Of a stretch of DNA of 64,000 nucleotides, positions 29,136-37,625 are shown one piece after another. The number at the start of each line of letters is the position of its first letter. The first letter of the stretch is position 1. Source of the stretch: Pseudomonas chlororaphis. GTDB lineage: Bacteria; Pseudomonadota; Gammaproteobacteria; Pseudomonadales; Pseudomonadaceae. The DNA lies in the NCBI RefSeq assembly GCF_001921865.1, contig NZ_MSCT01000009.1, positions 310,001 to 374,000 on the forward strand, given 5' to 3'. A program made the position numbers and the translations under genes. The notes beneath the pieces were generated by a model that saw nothing but the letters and a program-made list of their open reading frames with translations, did not search any database and was not told the origin of the DNA.

Positions 29136-30560
29136 TCAGGCATCAGACTTCCACCCCCCACCTAACGCCACCACCAACCCCACACTCGCCTGCAACTCCC
29201 TCGTCTGCACCGCCTGCAACCCCCGTTGCGCCTGCAACGCCGCAGTCTGCGCCGTCACCACATCCAGATAACTCACCGCCCCCGCCTGATAACTGTTCAT
29301 GGCCAACACCTGGGTATGCTCCGCCGCATTCACCGCCGCCTGCTGATCCAGCGCCTCCTGGCGCAAATCCCGCAGCTGCCCCAGGTTGTCCTCCACCTCC
29401 CGCACCGCCCGCAGCACCTGCCCACGATAGTGCGCCGCCGCTTCCTCGAACTCGGCATGGGCCTGCCGCTCATTGGCACTCAAGCGCCCACCATCGAAAA
29501 TCGGCAAGTTCACCAACGGCCCCAAGGCCCAATAACGATTCCCCGCCGCCAGCAAATTGCCCACCCCCTGGGTCTGCCCACCGAGCACCCCGGTCAGGCT
29601 GAAATCCGGGTACCAGGCCGCGCGAGCCACGCCGATCCCGGCATTGGCGGCGAACACCCGGCGTTCGGCGGCGGCGATGTCCGGGCGGCGTTGCAGCAGG
29701 GTGCTGGGTAGTTGTTGGGGGATGTTGGGCTGGGTCAGCAGTTGCGTGGAAGGCGTCAGGCTGAACTGGCTGGCCGGCTCGCCCACCAGTTCGCCGATCG
29801 CATGCTCGGTCAGGTTGCGCTGGGCGCGCACTTCGTCGAGGTCGGCTTCGGCGCTGGCCAGTTGGCTCTGGGCGCGGGTCAGGTCCAGTTCCGAAGCGAT
29901 CTGCCCCTGGTAGCGGTCGCGGGTCAGTTGCAGGGCCTGGGCGTAATCCTCCAGGGAGCTGCTGAGGATCCGGCTCTGGGCATCCAGGCCGTTGAGCTGC
30001 ACATACAGGCTCGCCAGCTGCTTTTGCAGGCTCAGCCGCGCCGCCGCCAGATCGTCGCCGGAGGCCTGGGCCTGGGCATCGCCGGCCACCGCCTGATTGC
30101 GGATGCGCCCCCATAAGTCCAGGTCGAAACTCAGGGCGAAACCGGCGGTGTCGCTGTTGTACACCGAGGGCTGGGTGCTGCCGCGCAGCGGCCGGTTATC
30201 CGACTGGCGCTGGCGCAGCGGCTGGGCGCTGGCGCTGAGCTGCGGGAACAGCCCGGCATGCAACTGGCTGGCGTAGGCCTGGGCGCCGTCGTAGTGGGCC
30301 AGGGCCGCGGCGAGGTCGGGGTTGGCCTGGAGCAGGCGCTGTTGCAGGTCATTTAGACGCGGGTCCTGGTACAGCCGCCACCAATGTTCGTCCAGGGCTT
30401 GGGGCGGTTGGGCCGGGTGCCAGGGGCCGTCCGCCGTCTGCTCGCGAAACTGCGCCGGCAACGGCACCGGTGGCACCTGATAGCCGGGCGCCAGGGAGCA
30501 GCCTTGCAAGGCCAGCAGCATCAGCACAGCGAGGGGCTCAAGCCTTGGGCGCATGCTCAC
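29136..30560 (-). CDS. Outer-membrane efflux lipoprotein (NodT/OprM family)
   Basis: A 474-residue channel subunit. The signal peptide ends in a lipobox LQGC, so the mature protein starts at a lipidated Cys, followed by SLAPGYQVPPVPLPAQF. Two OEP repeats are visible (LDEHWWRLYQDPRLNDL and the RRPDIAAAERRVFAANAGIG turn). It forms the TolC-like exit duct of the tripartite pump whose adaptor and permease genes precede it; its start overlaps the adaptor gene by 23 bp. Confidence 0.92.
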   Translation of the reverse strand: MSMRPRLEPLAVLMLLALQGCSLAPGYQVPPVPLPAQFREQTADGPWHPAQPPQALDEHWWRLYQDPRLNDLQQRLLQANPDLAAALAHYDGAQAYASQLHAGLFPQLSASAQPLRQRQSDNRPLRGSTQPSVYNSDTAGFALSFDLDLWGRIRNQAVAGDAQAQASGDDLAAARLSLQKQLASLYVQLNGLDAQSRILSSSLEDYAQALQLTRDRYQGQIASELDLTRAQSQLASAEADLDEVRAQRNLTEHAIGELVGEPASQFSLTPSTQLLTQPNIPQQLPSTLLQRRPDIAAAERRVFAANAGIGVARAAWYPDFSLTGVLGGQTQGVGNLLAAGNRYWALGPLVNLPIFDGGRLSANERQAHAEFEEAAAHYRGQVLRAVREVEDNLGQLRDLRQEALDQQAAVNAAEHTQVLAMNSYQAGAVSYLDVVTAQTAALQAQRGLQAVQTRELQASVGLVVALGGGWKSDA

Positions 30561-31704
30561 CTCCGGCGTCGGCCAGTTGCACCAGGTCGCCTTCGCGCAG
30601 GGCGTCCGGCGGGTTGTCGATGACCCGGTCGGCGGCGCTTAGCCCCTGGTCGATCACCAGCCGCGCGCCGAGGTCGAGGCCGATATGGATGTCCCGCAAA
30701 TGCACATGATTGTGTTCGTCCAGCAGCGCCACCTGGGGGCCCTGGGCACGGAAGATCAGGGCGCTGGCCGGGATGCTGACGCCGCGGGTGTCGGCCGGCA
30801 GCGCCAGGGTGGCTTCGGCGTAGTCGCCGGGCAGCAGTGCGCCGTCGGGGTTGTCGGCGACGAACTGCGCCAGCAGGGTGCCCGAGCGCGGGTCGACGGC
30901 GGTGGAGTCGCCCACCAGTTGCGCGCTGAAGTGCTGGCCGGGGTGCTCCGGCACCGTCAGCCGGGCGATCAGCCCCGGGCGCACCACGCTGGCGTAGTTC
31001 TGCGGAATCGGCACGTACAGGCGCAGCTTGTGGGTGTCGGCCAGGTCGAACAGCTCCGGGTCGGCGTCGGTGTCGGCCTTGATCAACTGGCCGATATCGG
31101 TGTGGCGCGCGGTGATGGTGCCGGCGAACGGCGCGCGGATGGTCTTGTAGTCTTCCAGGGCCGAGAGCCGCGCGTAGTCGGCGCCGGCCGCCTCGGCACT
31201 GGCCTTGGCGGCCGCGGCGTTGGAGGTTTTTTCGTCGGCCTCCTGGCGCGACACCGAGTGGCTGGCCAGCAGGTGCTGCCAGCGTTCGGCGGTGGTCTGC
31301 GCCAGCCGCGCATTGGCCTGTTGCTGGAGCATCCGCGCATGGGCCTGGGCCACTTGCTGGTCGAGGTCGGGGCTGTCGATATGGGCCAGCACCTGCCCGG
31401 CGGCGACCCGGGTGCCGAGGTCGGCGCTCCAGTCCTTGAGGTAGCCGCTGACCCGCGCATGGATCGGCGCCTTGCTCCAGGCCTCCAGGTGCGCCGGCAG
31501 GCGCAGGATGTCGCCCTGGGCGTTGGCTTGCGGCTGCAACACCAGCACCTGGGGCACGGCGGCGGTTTCGGTCCAGGCGGTCACGGCCCGCTCGTGGCGG
31601 GTGCGCGCGGCCAGCCCGTTGGCCACCAGCAGGGCGGCCAGGGTCAGGCCGCCGAGGCCGATCCAGGCCAGGCGTTTGCGCGAAGGGGTGTGATCAGAGG
31701 ACAT
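30538..31704 (-). CDS. RND periplasmic adaptor (membrane fusion protein)
   Basis: A 388-residue adaptor with an N-terminal signal anchor, lipoyl halves (HARVSGYLKDWSADLGTRVA, TIRAPFAGTITARHTDIGQL) around a coiled-coil hairpin, then beta-barrel and membrane-proximal domains. It overlaps the permease gene by 11 bp upstream and the outer-membrane gene by 23 bp downstream, so all three should be made from one transcript and assemble as one pump. Confidence 0.92.
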   Translation of the reverse strand: MSSDHTPSRKRLAWIGLGGLTLAALLVANGLAARTRHERAVTAWTETAAVPQVLVLQPQANAQGDILRLPAHLEAWSKAPIHARVSGYLKDWSADLGTRVAAGQVLAHIDSPDLDQQVAQAHARMLQQQANARLAQTTAERWQHLLASHSVSRQEADEKTSNAAAAKASAEAAGADYARLSALEDYKTIRAPFAGTITARHTDIGQLIKADTDADPELFDLADTHKLRLYVPIPQNYASVVRPGLIARLTVPEHPGQHFSAQLVGDSTAVDPRSGTLLAQFVADNPDGALLPGDYAEATLALPADTRGVSIPASALIFRAQGPQVALLDEHNHVHLRDIHIGLDLGARLVIDQGLSAADRVIDNPPDALREGDLVQLADAGGEHAPKA

Positions 31705-34700
31705 GGGTGCTTTCTCCAGCGACAGCAGGCTTGGGGTGACGCCCGTGGACCAGGCTGAACACCACGGGAACGAACATCAGGGTGGCGGTGGTGGCGAGGA
31801 TCAGGCCGCCGATCACGGCGCGGCCCAAGGGCGCGTTCTGTTCCTCCGACAGGGCCAGGGGCAGCATGCCGATGATCATCGCCAGGGCGGTCATGCACAC
31901 CGGGCGAAAGCGCGTGTAGCCGGCTTCCAGCGCGGCCTTGAGGGCGTCGCCGTGTTCCGCCAGGCGCTCGCGGCAAAAACTCACCACCAGGATCGAGTTG
32001 GCGGTGGCCACCCCCATGCAGAGGATGGCCCCGGTCAGCGCCGGCACCGACAGCGAGGTGCCGCTTAAGAACAGCATCCACACAATGCCGGCCAGGGCCG
32101 CGGGTAGCGCGGTGATGATCACGAACGGATCGACCCAGGACTGGAAGTTGACCACGATCAGCAGGTAGATCAGCAGCACCGCGCCGAGCAGGCCGAAGCT
32201 CAGGCCGCCGAAGGCTTCATGCAGGGCGTCGATCTGCCCGTGCAGGCTGACCGTGGCGCCCTTGGGCCGCAGCGCCGCGGCGTCGTCCAGGACTTTTTGC
32301 ATGTCGTGGGCGACGGCGCCGAGGTCGCGGCCCTGCACGTTGGCGTACAGGTCCAGGGTGGGCTGGATGTTGTAGTGGCTGACCACCGCTGGACTATCGA
32401 CCCGGCTGATGTCTGCCAGGCCGCCGAGGATCTGCGACTGGCCGTTGCTGCCGGTCACCGGCAGCGCCTCCAGGGCCGGCAGGCTGTCCAGGCGGTACTG
32501 CGGGGTGGCGGCGACGATCGAGTAGGAGACGCCGTTCTGCGGGTTGAGCCAGAAGGTCGGCGCTACCTGGGAACTGCCGGCCAAGGACGCCACCATGCTG
32601 TTGGTCACGTCGCGCTCGGTGATCCCCAGGCCGTTGGCCCGCAGGCGGTCGACCTTGACCGCCAGCGACGGGTAACCGGTGGACTGCTGGATACGCAGGT
32701 CGGCGATGCCCGGCACATGTCGCAGGCGCCGTTGCAGCTCCAGGGCGAAGGCGCGGTTGGCCTCGCCGTTGGGCCCGGAGATTTTCACGTCCAGCGGCGC
32801 CGGTGCGCCGAAGTTGAGGATCTGGCTGCTGATGTCCGCCGGCAGAAAGGCGAACTGGCTGCCGGGGAAGCTTTCCGGCAGGGCTTCGCGCAGTTGCTTG
32901 ATGTAGTCGGCGCTCGGCGCGTGGCCGGGCTTGAGGGTGACCTGGATATCGCCGTCCTGCGGGCCGATGGTGCCGCTGCTGGCGTAGGCCATGTCGATGC
33001 CGCTGAGCGGAATGCCGATATTGTCGATCACGCTGTCCAGCTCCTCCGGCGGAATCACCTCGCGGATCCGCGCTTCGATGCGGTCGAAGGCCGCCGCGCT
33101 TTCCTCGATCCGCGTGCCCAGGGGCAGGCGCACATGCAGGGCCAGGGCGCCGGCGTCGGTGGTTGGGAAGAAGTCCTGGCCCAGGCTCGGCAGCAGGGCA
33201 AAGGAGGCCAGCACACAAGCCAGGAATCCGAGGATGAAGCGCTTGCGCCGACCCAGGGCCAGTTGCAGCAGGCCGTGGTAACTGTCGCGCACATTGGAGA
33301 AACGCCGCTCGAAACCCTGCTGGAAGGCCAGCAGCCCGCGCACCAGGGCGTTGCGCGGCTGGGCATGCTGCTCACCCTCATGATGGTTGATGAATTCATC
33401 TTCCGGGTGATGCCCGGGCCCGGCTTCCGGCGCATGGGGCTTGAGCAGGTACATCGCCAGGGTGGGCACCAGGGTGCGCGAGAGGATAAACGAGCTGGCC
33501 ATGGCGAAAATCACCGCCAGCGCCATGGGCCGGAACAGGTAACCGGCGATGCCCTGGAGCATGAACATCGGCACGAAGACGATGCAGATGCACAGCAGCG
33601 AGACGAAGGCCGGGCCGACGATCTGCCGGGCGCCGTCGAGGATCGCCGCCTGCACCGACTTGCCCTGCTCCAGGTGCCAGTTGATGTTCTCGATGGTCAC
33701 CGTGGCGTCGTCCACCAGGATCCCCACCGCCAGCGCCAGCCCGCCCAGGGTCATCACATTCAAGGTCTGGCCCGTGACGGCGAGCAGGGCGATGGCCGAA
33801 AGCACCGCCAGGGGGATCGAGGCGGCGATGATCAGCGTCGAACGCCAGCTGCCGAGAAACAGCAGGATCATCGCGCTGGTCAGCAGGGCGGCGATGATGC
33901 CTTCGCGGGCCACGCTGCCCACCGACTGCTTGACGAACACCGAGGCGTCGCCCAGCAGCGAGGTCTTCAGCGCCGGTGGCAGGGTTTCGTCGATGCGCGG
34001 CAGCATCTGGCGGATGCCGTCGACGATCGACAGCGTGGAAATATTGCCGTTCTTCAAGGCCGGCATCAGCACCGCGCGGTGGCCGTCCACCCGCACGATA
34101 TTGCTCTGCGGCGGCGAGCCGTCGCGCACGTGGGCCACCTGGCCGATGGTGATCAACGCGCCGTCCACGGTCTTGATCGGCAGGTCGTTGAGCTCGTCGA
34201 TGGCGGTCGGGCTGTTATTCAGCAGCACCGTGTATTCGTCGCCGCCGAGCTTGGCGGTGCCCACCGGGATGATCTGGTTCTGCGCCGCCAGGGCATTGCC
34301 CACGTCCTGCGCCGACAGGCCCTTGGCTGCCAGCGCCTGCGGGTCCAGGTCGAGGGTGATCTGCCGCTGCTTGCCGCCCATGGGCGTCGGCATCGCCAGG
34401 CCCGGCACCGAGCTTAACGGCAGGCGGATGCTGTTCTGCACCAGGTCGCGGATCTTCGCTTCCGACAGGCTCGGGCTGGAAAAGGCCATCTGCAGAATCG
34501 GCACCGTCGAGGCGCTGTAATTGAGGATCAGCGGTGGGGTGATGCCCGGCGGCATCTGCTTGAGCACGGTCTGCGACACCGCCGTGACCTGGGCGTTGGC
34601 CGTGCGGATATCCACCCCCGGCTGGAAGAAGATCTTGACGATGCCCATGCCCGGCAGCGACTGCGATTCGATGTGCTCGATGTCGTTGACCGTGGTGCTC

Positions 34701-34915
34701 AGCGAGCGCTCGTAGGTGTAGATCACCCGCCCGGCCATGGCATCCGGCGACAGCCCGGTGTACTGCCAGACCACCGCCACTACTGGAATGCCGATGTCCG
34801 GAAACACATCGGTGGGGGTACGCAGGGCCGCCAGCGGCCCGATGATCAGGATGAAAATCGCCAGCACGATAAACGTGTAGGGCTTGAGCAATGCGGTCTT
34901 GACCAGCCCGAGCAT
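31694..34915 (-). CDS. RND efflux transporter permease with histidine-rich loop
   Basis: A 1073-residue 12-helix RND pump. I chose the ATG at 34915 (MLGLVKTALLKPYTF), which follows GGAGG; 20 more residues upstream would be unlike the family. The helix-4 proton-relay pair is present (Asp402-Asp403 in VGILVDDATVTIEN). The helix-10 lysine of AcrB is not: the equivalent stretch is GVATANSILVV. Between helices 6 and 7 is a loop with six histidines at 494-517, a feature not seen in typical multidrug RND proteins. Substrate class (drug versus metal) is therefore open. Confidence 0.9.
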   Translation of the reverse strand: MLGLVKTALLKPYTFIVLAIFILIIGPLAALRTPTDVFPDIGIPVVAVVWQYTGLSPDAMAGRVIYTYERSLSTTVNDIEHIESQSLPGMGIVKIFFQPGVDIRTANAQVTAVSQTVLKQMPPGITPPLILNYSASTVPILQMAFSSPSLSEAKIRDLVQNSIRLPLSSVPGLAMPTPMGGKQRQITLDLDPQALAAKGLSAQDVGNALAAQNQIIPVGTAKLGGDEYTVLLNNSPTAIDELNDLPIKTVDGALITIGQVAHVRDGSPPQSNIVRVDGHRAVLMPALKNGNISTLSIVDGIRQMLPRIDETLPPALKTSLLGDASVFVKQSVGSVAREGIIAALLTSAMILLFLGSWRSTLIIAASIPLAVLSAIALLAVTGQTLNVMTLGGLALAVGILVDDATVTIENINWHLEQGKSVQAAILDGARQIVGPAFVSLLCICIVFVPMFMLQGIAGYLFRPMALAVIFAMASSFILSRTLVPTLAMYLLKPHAPEAGPGHHPEDEFINHHEGEQHAQPRNALVRGLLAFQQGFERRFSNVRDSYHGLLQLALGRRKRFILGFLACVLASFALLPSLGQDFFPTTDAGALALHVRLPLGTRIEESAAAFDRIEARIREVIPPEELDSVIDNIGIPLSGIDMAYASSGTIGPQDGDIQVTLKPGHAPSADYIKQLREALPESFPGSQFAFLPADISSQILNFGAPAPLDVKISGPNGEANRAFALELQRRLRHVPGIADLRIQQSTGYPSLAVKVDRLRANGLGITERDVTNSMVASLAGSSQVAPTFWLNPQNGVSYSIVAATPQYRLDSLPALEALPVTGSNGQSQILGGLADISRVDSPAVVSHYNIQPTLDLYANVQGRDLGAVAHDMQKVLDDAAALRPKGATVSLHGQIDALHEAFGGLSFGLLGAVLLIYLLIVVNFQSWVDPFVIITALPAALAGIVWMLFLSGTSLSVPALTGAILCMGVATANSILVVSFCRERLAEHGDALKAALEAGYTRFRPVCMTALAMIIGMLPLALSEEQNAPLGRAVIGGLILATTATLMFVPVVFSLVHGRHPKPAVAGESTHVL

Positions 34916-34993
34916 GCCATGGACCTCCGAGGGTGGGTTGCAAACCTCGGCAGTCTCTGGCGACCCACCTAACACGCGGCTTTCAGCCAGGTG

Positions 34994-35025
34994 AAGGAAG
35001 TTTTAGGTTGCGCCTTAACTTCCTT
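34994..35025. promoter_or_regulatory. Palindrome in the divergent RND / lipoprotein promoter region
   Basis: The perfect 9-bp arms AAGGAAGTT (34994-35002) and AACTTCCTT (35017-35025) are separated by 14 bp. They lie about 80 bp upstream of the RND permease start, in a 225-bp intergenic gap. A two-component or LysR-type regulator site would fit; no regulator gene is adjacent. Confidence 0.4.
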
Positions 35026-35140
35026 TCATGGGGATTCATTTGTCCTGTGGTCAGGACCTCGACACGCTGAGTAGCAATCCGGCGCGACTGCTTTTTTCGA
35101 TCCGCGCTGCGTACTGATTTCCACTGCCGAGGTGCCCTTT

Positions 35141-35554
35141 ATGAATGCCAAACCCCTGCTACTGATTCCCGCCCTGAGCCTGGTGCTGCTGCTCTCCGCC
35201 TGCGCCGGCCCCATGCCCAAGGCCGACCCTAGCGAAGCCTGGATCAGCCTCGAAGAAGAGGGCCCCAGCGACCTGATGGCCGAACGCGTCGACGGCAAGA
35301 ACGTCAATGATGGCCGTTACTTCGAAGTGCAACCCGGCGCCCACCGCCTCGACGTCACCCTGTTCGAGGAAGAAGTCGGCGGCGACGCCAATCAGGTGGA
35401 TTGCCGCGGGCAGGTGAGCTACCCGAGCTTCAAGGCGGGGGAGCATTACAAGTTGGTGGAGTCGACGTTGGGGACGGAGGTGCGGGCAAGGTTGTATGAC
35501 GGGGAGGGGAAGCAGGTGGCGAGGGTGCGGGAGTTTGAGTGTATGCCGGGGTGA
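35141..35554 (+). CDS. Small hypothetical lipoprotein
   Basis: A 137-residue protein starting at the ATG 35141, after GAGGTG. The signal sequence ends in lipobox LLSAC, then AGPMPKADPSEAWI. The mature part includes HRLDVTLFEEE and GEHYKLVE, which resemble small Pseudomonas lipoproteins with a PEGA-like beta domain. Two mature cysteines (VDCRGQ and FECMPG) could pair. Function is unknown; it is divergent from the RND operon. Confidence 0.72.
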   Translation: MNAKPLLLIPALSLVLLLSACAGPMPKADPSEAWISLEEEGPSDLMAERVDGKNVNDGRYFEVQPGAHRLDVTLFEEEVGGDANQVDCRGQVSYPSFKAGEHYKLVESTLGTEVRARLYDGEGKQVARVREFECMPG

Positions 35555-35592
35555 TGTTGATGCGCCGGGGATCGATCAAGAGGGGGGAGAAA

Positions 35593-35720
35593 GTGTCAGC
35601 ACTGCTGACACTATTGTCCGGAACCCCTGAGCTTGAGCGCTCACTGATTCGGCCGACAAAAGTCTCAACACTGTTGAGACAAATTCACCTCGAGGTTCTG
35701 AAAGTGTCCACGAAGTGGGC
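35593..35720. promoter_or_regulatory. Series of related short palindromes of unknown role
   Basis: Two perfect 19-bp palindromes, GTGTCAGCA-C-TGCTGACAC (35593-35611) and GTCTCAACA-C-TGTTGAGAC (35662-35680), lie 69 bp apart. A weaker third, GTGTCCACGAAGTGGGC, begins at 35704. Each is preceded by AAAGT-like bases. They sit in a 449-bp gene-free gap between the lipoprotein and AhpD-like genes, with a downstream GTAGCCGCTGCC-family repeat and an ECF41 promoter. Confidence 0.5.
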
Positions 35721-35747
35721 GATGCCCGCTGTGGATGGGGCGGTTGC

Positions 35748-35877
35748 TGTAGCCGCTGCCGAAGAATGAGGCTGCGAACGATCTGGGCGGCACTCCGACG
35801 AAGCGGGCGCAAGATCTTCAGATCGCTGAAGGTCCTGCGGAGCTTATCGCAGCCTCGCAGGCTCGGCAGCGGCTACA
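35748..35877. repeat. GTAGCCGCTGCC-family palindromic repeat, third variant
   Basis: The arms TGTAGCCGCTGCCGAAG and GGCTCGGCAGCGGCTACA match the outer arms of the elements at 14296 and 28646. The interior differs and holds its own inverted repeat around CAAGATCTTCAGATC. Confidence 0.75.
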
Positions 35878-35941
35878 GGACGCCGACCGGCAGCCGATTT
35901 ATTGGACTGGAGGGAGGGGGCGAATTATTTTTCCGCCCCCC

Positions 35942-35968
35942 CGTCACAAACCGCCCACCTGGCCCGTC
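35942..35968 (+). promoter_or_regulatory. ECF41-type sigma factor promoter
   Basis: CGTCACA (35942-35948) and CGTC (35965-35968) are separated by exactly 16 bp. This matches the published ECF41 target pattern, TGTCACA with a 16-17 bp spacer and CGTC, apart from the first base. It lies 35 bp upstream of the AhpD-like gene, which is the usual position for autoregulation of the COE-ecf41 pair. Confidence 0.82.
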
Positions 35969-36003
35969 ATGTCGGTGTACCCCTTAACTAACGGAGCCAC
36001 CCC

Positions 36004-36444
36004 ATGTCATCCAGCCACCCGACCCAAGCCGTCAACCTGCTGCAAACCATCCCCGATATCTTCGAAAGCCTGGGCCAGGTCCACGGCCTGATCGACGCCC
36101 ACGGCCTGGACCGCAAGCTGCACCACCTGGTGGTGTTGCGCGCCTCGCAGATCAACCAGTGCGGCTTCTGCGTGAAGATGCACACCCGCGAAGCCCGTGA
36201 CGACGGCGAAAGCAACGAGCGCCTCGACCGCCTCGTCGTCTGGCGCCACGTCAGCGACTTCAGCGCCGCCGAACGCGCCGCCCTGGCCTGGACCGAAGCC
36301 CTCACCGTATTGCGCGAAGACACCGACTTCGCCCCGCTGCGCGCGGCTTTGCGCGAACATTTCAGCGAAGCCCAGATCGCCGCCTTGACGGCCGATATCG
36401 GCATGATCAACCTGTGGAATCGCTTGCAGGTGTCGAGGCACTAA
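36004..36444 (+). CDS. AhpD-like carboxymuconolactone decarboxylase-family protein
   Basis: A 146-residue alkylhydroperoxidase-like protein with the redox motif CGFCVKMHTREAR (CxxC followed by the conserved His). It lies 3 bp upstream of an ECF41 sigma factor gene. The pairing of ECF41 with such COE proteins (carboxymuconolactone decarboxylase, oxidoreductase or epimerase) is the hallmark of the ECF41 group, so this is the sigma factor's predicted main target. Its physiological substrate is unknown. Confidence 0.92.
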   Translation: MSSSHPTQAVNLLQTIPDIFESLGQVHGLIDAHGLDRKLHHLVVLRASQINQCGFCVKMHTREARDDGESNERLDRLVVWRHVSDFSAAERAALAWTEALTVLREDTDFAPLRAALREHFSEAQIAALTADIGMINLWNRLQVSRH

Positions 36445-36447
36445 CGG

Positions 36448-37335
36448 ATGGATCGAATCGATGAAGCGACGGTGTTCGAACGCCGTCGCGGCTTCCTGCT
36501 GGGCCTGGCCTACCGCATCCTCGGCAGCCGCGCCGAGGCCGAGGATGTGCTGCAAGACCTGTTCATCAAATGGCTGGAAGCCGACAAGGCCACCATCGCC
36601 AACCCCGCCGCCTGGCTGACCACCGCCTGCACCCGCCACTGCATCGACCTGCTGCGCTCGGCCCAACGCGCGCGGGTCGACTACATCGGCACCTGGCTGC
36701 CGGAACCGATCCAGACCCTGCACCACGAATCCCCCGAACACAGCCATGAACTGGCCTCGTCCCTATCCACCGCCTTCCTGCTCTTGCTCGAACGCCTGAC
36801 CCCCAAGGAACGCGCCGCCTACCTGCTCCATGAAATCTTCGACCTCGACTATCCCCAAGTCGCCGCCGCCCTTGATGTCCAGGAGGCCACCTGCCGCAAA
36901 CTGGTCTCCCGCGCCAAAGCCAGCCTGGGCAACGCCCAGGTCCGCCACCAGCCCGAACCCTCCCGCCAGCAACAGCTGCTGAGCGCCTTCCACGCCGCCA
37001 TCGACAGCGGCTCGACCCAGGGGCTGGCGGCGTTGTTGTCCGAGGATGTCGAGCTGTGCGCGGATGGTGGCGGCAAGGCCAGCGCCATTCGCGAGACCTT
37101 GTATGGGCTGGAGGCGGTGTTGGGGTTTGTGGGGGAGTCGTTGAGCACCTACTGGCGGGATTATCAGTGGCAGGAGGTGGAGATCAATGGTGGGCGTGGA
37201 GTGGTGTTGCGGGGGGGCGGGGAGGTGGTGGCGGTGGTGAGTTTTGGGTATGACGGGGAGGGAAGGGTGAATCGCGTCTTTATCATGCGTAATCCGGAGA
37301 AGTTGGGGTTGTTGGGGAGTGGAGTGTTGGTTTGA
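36448..37335 (+). CDS. ECF41-family RNA polymerase sigma factor (SigJ-like)
   Basis: A 295-residue sigma factor. Region 2 (GFLLGLAYRILGSRAEAEDV) and region 4 (LTPKERAAYLLHEIFDLDYP) are followed by a SnoaL-like C-terminal extension of about 120 residues. Three ECF41 hallmarks are visible: WLPEP at 83-87 in the linker, DGGGKA at 206-211, and NPEKL at 282-286 near the end (usually NPDKL). The C-terminal domain replaces an anti-sigma factor and modulates activity. A matching promoter lies upstream of the co-transcribed AhpD-like gene. Confidence 0.95.
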   Translation: MDRIDEATVFERRRGFLLGLAYRILGSRAEAEDVLQDLFIKWLEADKATIANPAAWLTTACTRHCIDLLRSAQRARVDYIGTWLPEPIQTLHHESPEHSHELASSLSTAFLLLLERLTPKERAAYLLHEIFDLDYPQVAAALDVQEATCRKLVSRAKASLGNAQVRHQPEPSRQQQLLSAFHAAIDSGSTQGLAALLSEDVELCADGGGKASAIRETLYGLEAVLGFVGESLSTYWRDYQWQEVEINGGRGVVLRGGGEVVAVVSFGYDGEGRVNRVFIMRNPEKLGLLGSGVLV

Positions 37336-37376
37336 AGGGCTGGTGAGAGATTGCAGCTTACATCGGATGGGTTGCT

Positions 37377-37405
37377 AATCTGGTCTGCAGCCTGCTGACC
37401 AGATT
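37377..37405 (+). terminator. Strong inverted repeat after the ECF41 gene, possible terminator
   Basis: The arms AATCTGGTC and GACCAGATT are perfect, with an 11-base loop, 42 bp after the ECF41 stop. The following GCTCTTGATT is only weakly T-rich, so termination is possible but not certain. It marks the start of the lower-GC island. Confidence 0.45.
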
Positions 37406-37592
37406 GCTCTTGATTGAAGGGCGCTCGCATCAGACTTACTTGGATTCAGTCTACGCCTCCGATTGTCCAACGACTTGTTGGTCAATTTTTGCCTCGGTCG
37501 ACCTGTTGCAAAAGCGTTTCAGCCTCGCGTCATGGCTTTATGAGCATATTGCTGTCGATGGATATGTTGATCATTACTCGTTTTTGGAGTAA

Positions 37593-37613
37593 AAAACACC
37601 TTTATAGTGTTTT
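37593..37613. promoter_or_regulatory. Palindrome just upstream of the XRE regulator, candidate operator
   Basis: AAAACAC (37593-37599) and GTGTTTT (37607-37613) form perfect 7-bp arms around CTTTATA. The site ends 12 bp before the XRE start, so a bound repressor would cover the promoter or ribosome site. Autoregulation by the adjacent XRE protein is inferred. Confidence 0.5.
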
Positions 37614-37625
37614 ATGGGGCGGACT

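Noticed and set aside
35539..35812. Short frames on both strands in the palindrome-rich gap (76 and 78 codons)
   Set aside because: Their coding content is produced by the palindromes and the GTAGCCGCTGCC repeat; no ribosome site or domain.
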